A DNA stretch of 13,340 nt from positions 1,093 to 14,432 of the forward strand of contig JAHEMS010000034.1 of the NCBI GenBank assembly GCA_024643595.1, in the 5' to 3' direction. The DNA is from Bacteroidota bacterium. Lineage in GTDB: Bacteria > Bacteroidota > Bacteroidia > Cytophagales > Cyclobacteriaceae. The position numbers were made by a program, and so were the translations under genes. Below are positions 8,445-13,340 of the stretch, piece after piece; positions within the stretch are counted from its first letter, which is position 1, and each line of letters opens with the position of its first letter. The notes beneath the pieces were generated by a model. The model had not been told where the DNA came from. It was given only the letters and a program-made list of their open reading frames with translations, and searched no databases.

Positions 8445-8654
8445 TTAATCTTCGTCAATCTTTGGAACTTCTTTGCCGGCGTCTTCCACTTCTTTCTTCA
8501 CGTCCTTGACGGAATCTTTAAATTCACGAATACCTTTACCTAGACCTTTGGCAAATTCAGGAATTTTTTTTGCTCCAAAGAAGACCAACACGAATAAACC
8601 GATAACCACCCACTCACCCATTCCGGGCATCCCTATCAAAAAAATTGTACTCAT
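8445..8654 (-). CDS. tatA: Sec-independent protein translocase subunit TatA
   Basis: 69 residues, the usual size of TatA/E. TatA oligomers assemble with TatC to move folded proteins bearing twin-arginine signals across the inner membrane. It shows a short N-terminal transmembrane helix (about 13-26, EWVVIGLFVLVFF), the hinge FGAKKIPEFAKGLGKGIREF (26-45) that starts the amphipathic helix, and a charged C-terminal tail rich in Lys, Glu and Asp. TatB proteins are normally longer with FGP and a longer helix, so TatA is preferred; Bacteroidota often lack a separate TatB. tatC is not in the window. ATG start. The gene heads a close series (3 bases to gatA), and a 109-base gap upstream with a possible promoter suggests a new transcript begins here. 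Confidence 0.94.
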   Translation of the reverse strand: MSTIFLIGMPGMGEWVVIGLFVLVFFGAKKIPEFAKGLGKGIREFKDSVKDVKKEVEDAGKEVPKIDED

Positions 8655-8673
8655 AGTGATTTAATTAAGATTG

Positions 8674-8681
8674 TAAAGATA
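8674..8681 (-). promoter_or_regulatory. Candidate -7 box upstream of tatA
   Basis: Minus strand reads TATCTTTA, seven of eight positions of the Bacteroidota -7 element TAnnTTTG, ending 20 bases before the tatA ATG in the largest gap of this half of the window. No clear TTTG lies 17-20 bases further upstream (CTTC or TACT there), so only half the promoter is supported. Confidence 0.33.
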
Positions 8682-8718
8682 ACGAAATATGATAAACAGA
8701 AGTAATTTGACGCATATT

Positions 8719-8753
8719 GCCCAATTAAAATTGAGCCGATTCGGGCCTTTTTT
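8719..8753 (+). terminator. GC-rich inverted repeat with T6 run between envC-like gene and tatA
   Basis: GCCC (8719-8722) can pair with GGGC (8743-8746), enclosing an AT-only palindrome (CAATT-AA-AATTG, 8722-8733), or a smaller CCG-ATT-CGG hairpin (8736-8744) can form; six Ts follow at 8748-8753. The T-run orientation fits termination of plus-strand transcription, yet both flanking genes are on the minus strand. It lies 11 bases past the envC-like stop, so it could still form an RNA structure at that transcript's 3' end. Stems are short; low confidence. Confidence 0.22.
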
Positions 8754-8763
8754 AACCGCTTAA

Positions 8764-9972
8764 CTAATTTCTAAGCCATTCTTGAGGATTTAAGGCATCA
8801 AAATTTTTACGAATCTGAAAGCGAAGTTCAGAAATACCTTCACCATTGGATAAAACTTTTCCTAGTTCCTGGTTCGTAGTCACTTGTTGTCCTTGCTTTA
8901 CCAGGATGTCTTTTATCCCCGTATACACCGTAAAATAGTCGCCATGTTTAATAATAATGGTGTTACCCATGCCCGGAGTAAAGGCAACGCGGCTTACCTC
9001 GCCATTAAAAATGGAACGAACTTCTTCACCTTGCTTGGTTTGAATATTAACGCCATCATTCTGAATTTCAATTCCTTTTAATACAGGATGTCTTTGTCTC
9101 CCAAATTTTTGAGAAACAAAGCCTGAAACTGGCCAGGGGAATTTATTTTTATTTTCCTCAAACGAATTTGAAAGAGCAATCGTGGCATCGGAGACTCCCT
9201 TACCCTTATTGCTGTCTCTTTCACGGGCTTCACGAGCAGCTCGTTCTAATTCCTCCTTAATGATTTTTGCGATCAGGTTATCCAGTTCTGCAATAGCTTT
9301 TTTAGTTGCCTCCAGGTCCTTTCGTAATTTCTTCTCTTGTTTTTCAAGAGATCGAAACAGCTGTCGTTGCTTTTCTTTCAGAGAGGTAAGCTCGTTATTT
9401 TCTTTCACCTCATCACCAAGCAAAATATTTTGCTCATTTCTTTTTTGTTGAGTTACGTTGACCTGTTCCCGTAAAATTTGTTGCACTTTTTCAATCGCTT
9501 CCGCCTGACTTTGCCTGGCCTTGCCATATTGCTCCATATATTTGAGCCTCATCATGAGTTGGTCGAAAGATTTTGCCGAGAAAAGAAAGGTAAGTTTGTC
9601 GATTTTCCCGCTTGCTTTTTGGGCTGAAAATACCATGGAAGCATATTCCTTTTTTAATTTATCTACATCTTTTTCCAACGCCTGAATAATCTGATTGTTT
9701 TCGCTGATATCGTAATCGAGCAGTGAAATTTCATTCTTAATCGATTTTATTAATGATTCCTGTTGAGAGATCCGCTGGTTTAAAGCAACCAGTTCGCCAA
9801 GAGTATTTTTTTTCTCCGCACCAGTCTCAGCGAGAATTTTTTCTGTCTCCTTAATCTTAGCCAGGTTTTGTTGCTTTTCACGCTGCAACTGGGCTTTTGT
9901 TTTTTGGCCGAATGCAAGGGAGCAAACTAATGATAAGAGGAGTGATAAGAAAAGGTATCTACCTGCGGTCAT
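8764..9972 (-). CDS. EnvC-like murein hydrolase activator (coiled coil plus degenerate M23/LytM domain)
   Basis: 402 residues with a signal peptide (1-22, SLAFGQ), a long charged coiled-coil region (about 25-250) rich in Lys, Glu and Gln, and a C-terminal LytM fold (about 278-402: FPWPVSGFVSQKFG to LNPQEWL). EnvC in E. coli uses this architecture to activate the amidases AmiA and AmiB during septum splitting. The zinc-binding residues of active M23 peptidases are missing: the usual HxxxD position reads NDGVN (305-309), the YAH position reads VYTG (349-352), and the final HxH reads LRFQI (383-387). The protein is therefore predicted to be a regulator, not an endopeptidase. ATG start at 9972 overlaps the end of the DUF4292 gene by 14 bases, implying coupled translation. 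Its partner amidase is not in the window. The family assignment is firm; the role in division here is inferred. Confidence 0.9.
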   Translation of the reverse strand: MTAGRYLFLSLLLSLVCSLAFGQKTKAQLQREKQQNLAKIKETEKILAETGAEKKNTLGELVALNQRISQQESLIKSIKNEISLLDYDISENNQIIQALEKDVDKLKKEYASMVFSAQKASGKIDKLTFLFSAKSFDQLMMRLKYMEQYGKARQSQAEAIEKVQQILREQVNVTQQKRNEQNILLGDEVKENNELTSLKEKQRQLFRSLEKQEKKLRKDLEATKKAIAELDNLIAKIIKEELERAAREARERDSNKGKGVSDATIALSNSFEENKNKFPWPVSGFVSQKFGRQRHPVLKGIEIQNDGVNIQTKQGEEVRSIFNGEVSRVAFTPGMGNTIIIKHGDYFTVYTGIKDILVKQGQQVTTNQELGKVLSNGEGISELRFQIRKNFDALNPQEWLRN

Positions 9973-10711
9973 ATCGCTTGGGGATATTGAAAGGGAATTT
10001 CAATTCCTTGTCGCCTACTTCGGCTTTATTGTATTCTATAGAAATGATATTGTTGATAAGACCGGCAGAGGTTTTGTAAAAAACACTGACTACCCCATTA
10101 TAGGCGAAATACTTGTCGCCCAAGGGTTGAAAATTTGAATACTCTAATTTCAACGTGTTGTTCGTGGTGGATTCAACAAGTTCAACATATTCAATTTTCT
10201 TTATAATTGGATTGATCAGATTTTTGATGGTCACAGATCCATCTTTTTGAATTAACTTATCGCGATCGCCTTCCTGGCCAATTTCATTATTCTGGTTATT
10301 TGTTTTTATTGGATTCCCCAACATAGCGGCCTCGATTACTGAATAGTCAATGTGAAAATTAAACCGCTCGGAAAGTTCCCTGTACTCAAAAACGTAGTAC
10401 TCCTTATCCACATTGCTGACGATGGTAATAGAATCCTTATTAATCAACGCTTTTCCTCCCTGAACACCCACCACACTGAAATTCATCCATATTACGCTGT
10501 CTTTTCGAATACGAATATTCGCTTTTACATCGCGCTCTTTCTTTTCATCCTTAAATATCAGGCGTGCCTTACCATGTAAATAACCAAAGTTGATTTCTTC
10601 AATGTCCAATGCTTTTGGTGCCGGAGGTAATGTGGGCACCGACTTTTTACTGCAAGCCTGAGAGGCAAGCAGTACGACTGATATGATGAGGAGGTAAGCT
10701 ATCTTTTGCAT
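9959..10711 (-). CDS. DUF4292 domain lipoprotein (LolA/LolB-like)
   Basis: 250 residues. N-terminal lipoprotein signal: MQK, hydrophobic 4-15, then ASQAC with the candidate lipidated cysteine at 20 (the box is not canonical, with Ser at -3 and Gln at -2). The body matches what I recall of DUF4292: GKARLIF with alternating strands, IRIRKDSVIWMNFSVVGVQGGKALINKDSI (about 67-96), and repeated beta strands to the C-terminus. The family is generally placed with the LolA/LolB-type folds that carry lipoproteins or bind lipid in an open beta barrel, so a role in outer-membrane lipoprotein or lipid handling is a reasonable inference; no experiment supports it for this protein. ATG start, 34 bases after the TPR gene; its end overlaps the EnvC-like gene by 14 bases. 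The tight packing with envelope genes supports a periplasmic-face outer-membrane role. Confidence 0.87.
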   Translation of the reverse strand: MQKIAYLLIISVVLLASQACSKKSVPTLPPAPKALDIEEINFGYLHGKARLIFKDEKKERDVKANIRIRKDSVIWMNFSVVGVQGGKALINKDSITIVSNVDKEYYVFEYRELSERFNFHIDYSVIEAAMLGNPIKTNNQNNEIGQEGDRDKLIQKDGSVTIKNLINPIIKKIEYVELVESTTNNTLKLEYSNFQPLGDKYFAYNGVVSVFYKTSAGLINNIISIEYNKAEVGDKELKFPFNIPKRYDRR

Positions 10712-10745
10712 GAGCGGTGTACCAATTTATAGGCCTTGAGGGTTA

Positions 10746-12515
10746 TCAATTCAGTTTTCGGTCATTGATTTTTTTATCGAGTGCAATATTGTCACCACCA
10801 GTTTGCTTGGCCTTTTGCCATTGCTCTACGGCCTCATCAACTTCGCCTAATTTAAAAAGAATATCGCCATAATGCTCTAAATGAGTAGGAGATACTTGCC
10901 CTCCTGAAATAGCTTTTTCAATTACTTTACGTGCTTCCTTGTATTTTTCCTGTGCATATAAGACCCAGGCACGTGTATCAAGGTATGATCCATTTTCCGG
11001 AAAAAGTTTTACCAACAGGGCCGACATCTTATCCGCTTTGTCAAGGTTTTCTTTTCGCAAAGCAAGGTAATAGCTATAATTATTAAGCACAATATCATTA
11101 TTGGGATTATGACTCAGTGCGTCTTCATAGGCCAAATTTGATTTTGCATATTCTTTTGATCCCTGGTACGCATCGCCAAGCATCGAATTGAGCTCGCTGA
11201 CAAATGCTGGATTACTGCTTGAAAGCCTTTTGGCCTGCTCCAACGCGTAAGCTCCCTCACGGTATTTCTTTTTGCTCAAATAACCGAAGCCATTAAAATA
11301 AAAAGCCATAGCCTGGTTGGGGAAAATTTCCAGCGCTTGCTCTGAATGTTTTATCAAACTATCAATTTGCATAGCCTCACTTTCAAGAATCATTAGATTT
11401 TGCCAGGCATCAAAACTGACAGCACCACTTCTAACCGCTTTTGAATATTGCTGAAGGGCTTCATTGTTTCGCTCCAATGACATGTATAAATCTCCTCCCA
11501 CCAGATGAACGCTGGGATCTTCCGGGTAATTCGATTCTAATTTCTTGAAAAGCTCAAGCGTAAAAGAGACAAGTGCATTATCATTTTTGTTTTTACTGGA
11601 AGAAAGCGTACTGGCGTAAACACCCATCATCAATACCTTGCTACTCAACTCAACAGAAGGATCATCAAAAACCTGAAGCACATATTCCCTGGATTTTTGT
11701 TCCTGACCATTATCCCGATAAAAACCGGCCAACATCATTTTTGCACTACCCGCATCAGGATGATCGGAGATGAATTTTTCAACATAGCCAATCGCTTTTT
11801 GATTTTGTCCATTACGTGAAAGGGTTTCTGCAAATCCTAGTAGATATCTTTCTTCATCAGGAAATGCATCGATAAGTTTCTCGCCTTCAGCGATCGCTTT
11901 TTCTACATTACCCCTTTCAAGATAAATGCGCTGTTTTTGCAGAGAAGACACCTCGTCCACGCCCATGAAGTTTTCTGCCCGGTCATACACTTTCAAGGCT
12001 TCGTCTTCTTTCTTATCGTACAGGTAAAGTGCCGCGAGGTCATACAAATAATCTTCCGTGCCATTCACTTCTTTGAGCATGCTTTCCAATGCATTGGTAG
12101 CTTTGCCAAACTCGCCAAGAGCAGAATAAATTTTGGACGCTAACAGATAAAAATACTTATTGTGCTTTTCGTATTTGAGGGCAGTGGCTATGCTTTGCGA
12201 TGCGTTGATCAAATCCTCATCTTTTGCACTCTTCGATAGGATCTCAGCAATTTTATAATGCACCGTAGCATTAGTAGGATTCAATTCGGCTACGCGTTGA
12301 AAATAAACCAACGCTTTAGCGTAATCTTCAAGAATAAAATATTTCTGAGCTTCGGTAAAGAAAAATTCCGCTTCACGCAATCGGGCTTCAACTGAACGTT
12401 GTTCAGGGGCAGCTGTCTTTTTTCTCTGAGCAAGTAGGGGTGTATTTGCCGACAGGGCAAAAAGTGTTACAAAAAATAGAAATGAGATTCTCTTAATCAA
12501 TGCCTTGGGGATCAA
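10746..12515 (-). CDS. Secreted tetratricopeptide repeat protein
   Basis: 589 residues with a signal peptide (hydrophobic about 10-24, cleavage near LLAQ at 27-30; no lipobox) and a body made almost entirely of TPR helix pairs. Clear repeats include AQKYFILEDYAKALVYFQRVAELNP (first copy, about 56-80), NNEALQQYSKAV, and EVDEAVEQWQKAK near the C-terminus; some ten or more units seem to span from about 45 to 580. TPR arrays are protein-binding scaffolds; no enzyme domain is seen. No ATG exists near the 5' end: TTG at 12515 overlaps the nucleotidyltransferase stop as TTGA, and a second TTG at 12500, preceded by AAGG, gives a neater signal peptide (MIKRISFLFF). The true start is one of these two. 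It lies between the nucleotidyltransferase and DUF4292 genes, so it is probably a periplasmic or outer-membrane-facing assembly factor; the partner is unknown. Confidence 0.86.
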   Translation of the reverse strand: MIPKALIKRISFLFFVTLFALSANTPLLAQRKKTAAPEQRSVEARLREAEFFFTEAQKYFILEDYAKALVYFQRVAELNPTNATVHYKIAEILSKSAKDEDLINASQSIATALKYEKHNKYFYLLASKIYSALGEFGKATNALESMLKEVNGTEDYLYDLAALYLYDKKEDEALKVYDRAENFMGVDEVSSLQKQRIYLERGNVEKAIAEGEKLIDAFPDEERYLLGFAETLSRNGQNQKAIGYVEKFISDHPDAGSAKMMLAGFYRDNGQEQKSREYVLQVFDDPSVELSSKVLMMGVYASTLSSSKNKNDNALVSFTLELFKKLESNYPEDPSVHLVGGDLYMSLERNNEALQQYSKAVRSGAVSFDAWQNLMILESEAMQIDSLIKHSEQALEIFPNQAMAFYFNGFGYLSKKKYREGAYALEQAKRLSSSNPAFVSELNSMLGDAYQGSKEYAKSNLAYEDALSHNPNNDIVLNNYSYYLALRKENLDKADKMSALLVKLFPENGSYLDTRAWVLYAQEKYKEARKVIEKAISGGQVSPTHLEHYGDILFKLGEVDEAVEQWQKAKQTGGDNIALDKKINDRKLN

Positions 12516-13340
12516 ATCGTACTGTAATCCCCAAGATCTAGTTCTGAGGATTTTCCTTCAAAATTAACGAAATTTCCCAACAGGCTGTTCTCCAAGACGC
12601 CTTTCCGGACATGACTTTGTTTTTGAACAATGGAGTTTGATATTCTTGAATCAACCACTTTTGTTCCTTCACTAATGGACACGTATGGTCCAACTACAGA
12701 GTTTTCGATGGTTACATTGTCCCCAATAAATACCGGAGGAATAATAATACTATTGGTGATTTTTGCCTTATCCGAAATCAGCTTCTGTTCCTTAATAATC
12801 TCGAGATACCGCTGGTTGGTTTGCACCATGTTGTTCTTATTGCCACAGTCAAGCCATTCCTCAACTTCACCGGGCACAAAGGTGGCGCCCTTCTTTTTCA
12901 TGTTTTCCAAGGCGGTGGTAAATTGGAATTCACCTTTTTCTTTAATGTCGTGATCGATGAGGTGTTGCATTTCATCCCTTAGCTTTTCTCCATCTTTGAA
13001 AAAGTAGATGCCGATTATAGCAAGATCGGATACAAAAGTAGATGGCTTTTCGATCAGCTCAGTAATCTCACCCTTTTCATTCAATTTCACCACGCCAAAC
13101 TGAGAGGGGTTGTCAACTTTCTGCACCCAGATAGTGCCGTCACGGTTGGTGTTGAGCTGGAAATCGGCTTTAAATAAGGTATCGGCAAAGGCTACGATCA
13201 CTTTACCGGAAAATAATTCTTTAGCGAAGAGTAGCGCATGAGAAATCCCAAGGGCCACGTCTTGATAATAAATCTTTCCTTCGGCGCCAACGGCTTTGGC
13301 TACGTCTTTCAAATCTTCCTCCACCTGTTTTCCAAACGAA
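12512..13340 (-). CDS. Sugar-phosphate nucleotidyltransferase (N-terminus beyond window edge)
   Basis: About 276 C-terminal residues of an NDP-sugar pyrophosphorylase. The frame stays open to the right edge (SFGKQVEEDL), so the GTG at 13324 is internal and the true start, with the GxGxR nucleotide-binding loop, is outside. Such enzymes couple a sugar-1-phosphate to an NTP, giving an activated sugar for envelope polysaccharide. Visible catalytic-domain features: VIVAFADTLFKADF (the acidic metal site), GVVKLNEKGEITELIEKPS, and EEWLDCGNKNNM, the WLDxG motif of the RmlA/GlmU-type fold. The C-terminal part (from about KITNSIIIPPVFIGDNVTIE on) is a left-handed beta-helix of hexapeptide repeats, as in bifunctional or oligomerising members. 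Sugar and nucleotide specificity cannot be read from this part. The stop overlaps the TPR gene's TTG start, and this gene probably heads or continues the envelope operon. Confidence 0.87.
   Translation of the reverse strand, partial: SFGKQVEEDLKDVAKAVGAEGKIYYQDVALGISHALLFAKELFSGKVIVAFADTLFKADFQLNTNRDGTIWVQKVDNPSQFGVVKLNEKGEITELIEKPSTFVSDLAIIGIYFFKDGEKLRDEMQHLIDHDIKEKGEFQFTTALENMKKKGATFVPGEVEEWLDCGNKNNMVQTNQRYLEIIKEQKLISDKAKITNSIIIPPVFIGDNVTIENSVVGPYVSISEGTKVVDSRISNSIVQKQSHVRKGVLENSLLGNFVNFEGKSSELDLGDYSTI

Noticed and set aside
7011..8654. A tatA-gatA fusion gene
   Set aside because: The two share a frame, but a TAA stop at 8447-8445 separates them and each product has normal family length, so they are two genes.
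8764..9972. Active M23 metallopeptidase
   Set aside because: The HxxxD and HxH zinc-binding motifs are absent, so an activator role is preferred over a peptidase call.
12512..13324. GTG at 13324 as the start of the nucleotidyltransferase
   Set aside because: The frame continues upstream to the window edge with family-like sequence (FGKQVEEDL), and this start would delete the nucleotide-binding loop; the gene is simply cut by the edge.

Overview
This window carries eleven protein genes, all on the minus strand, so transcription runs from right (13340) to left (1). It reads as ordinary core genome of a Bacteroidota bacterium. The phylum call rests on SprA, the outer-membrane translocon of the type IX secretion system (T9SS), found next to ruvA, plus two lipoprotein families I know mainly from this phylum (DUF4837 and DUF4292). 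The style of the SprA N-terminus suggests the Cytophagales, but that finer placement is only an impression. No mobile element, CRISPR array, tRNA, rRNA or sign of gene transfer was seen.

Layout in transcription order. (1) 13340-8764, envelope cluster: a sugar-phosphate nucleotidyltransferase cut by the right edge, a large secreted TPR protein, a DUF4292 lipoprotein (LolA/LolB-like) and an EnvC-like murein hydrolase activator. These genes overlap or lie within 34 bases of each other, which suggests one operon. (2) 8654-4372: tatA, gatA, an MltD-like lytic transglycosylase with LysM domains, and a DUF4837 lipoprotein, with gaps of 3, 45 and 56 bases. A 109-base gap with a weak promoter candidate separates tatA from envC. 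(3) 4266-1987: maeB, a malic enzyme fused to a phosphotransacetylase-like domain, flanked by gaps of 105 and 209 bases. (4) 1777-1: ruvA followed after 7 bases by sprA, which runs off the left edge with only its first 394 codons present.

The dominant theme is building and remodelling the cell envelope: a sugar nucleotide enzyme, an OM lipoprotein-handling candidate, a peptidoglycan hydrolase activator, a lytic transglycosylase, Tat export and T9SS export. Housekeeping genes for tRNA amidation (gatA), recombination (ruvA) and central carbon metabolism (maeB) are interspersed.

The oddest feature is start-codon use. sprA, gatA and the TPR gene have no usable ATG and appear to start with TTG, in three of the ten genes whose starts lie in the window. 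I did not find an undescribed defence, mobile or biosynthetic system; the remaining points are uncharacterised conserved lipoproteins and gene-junction details.
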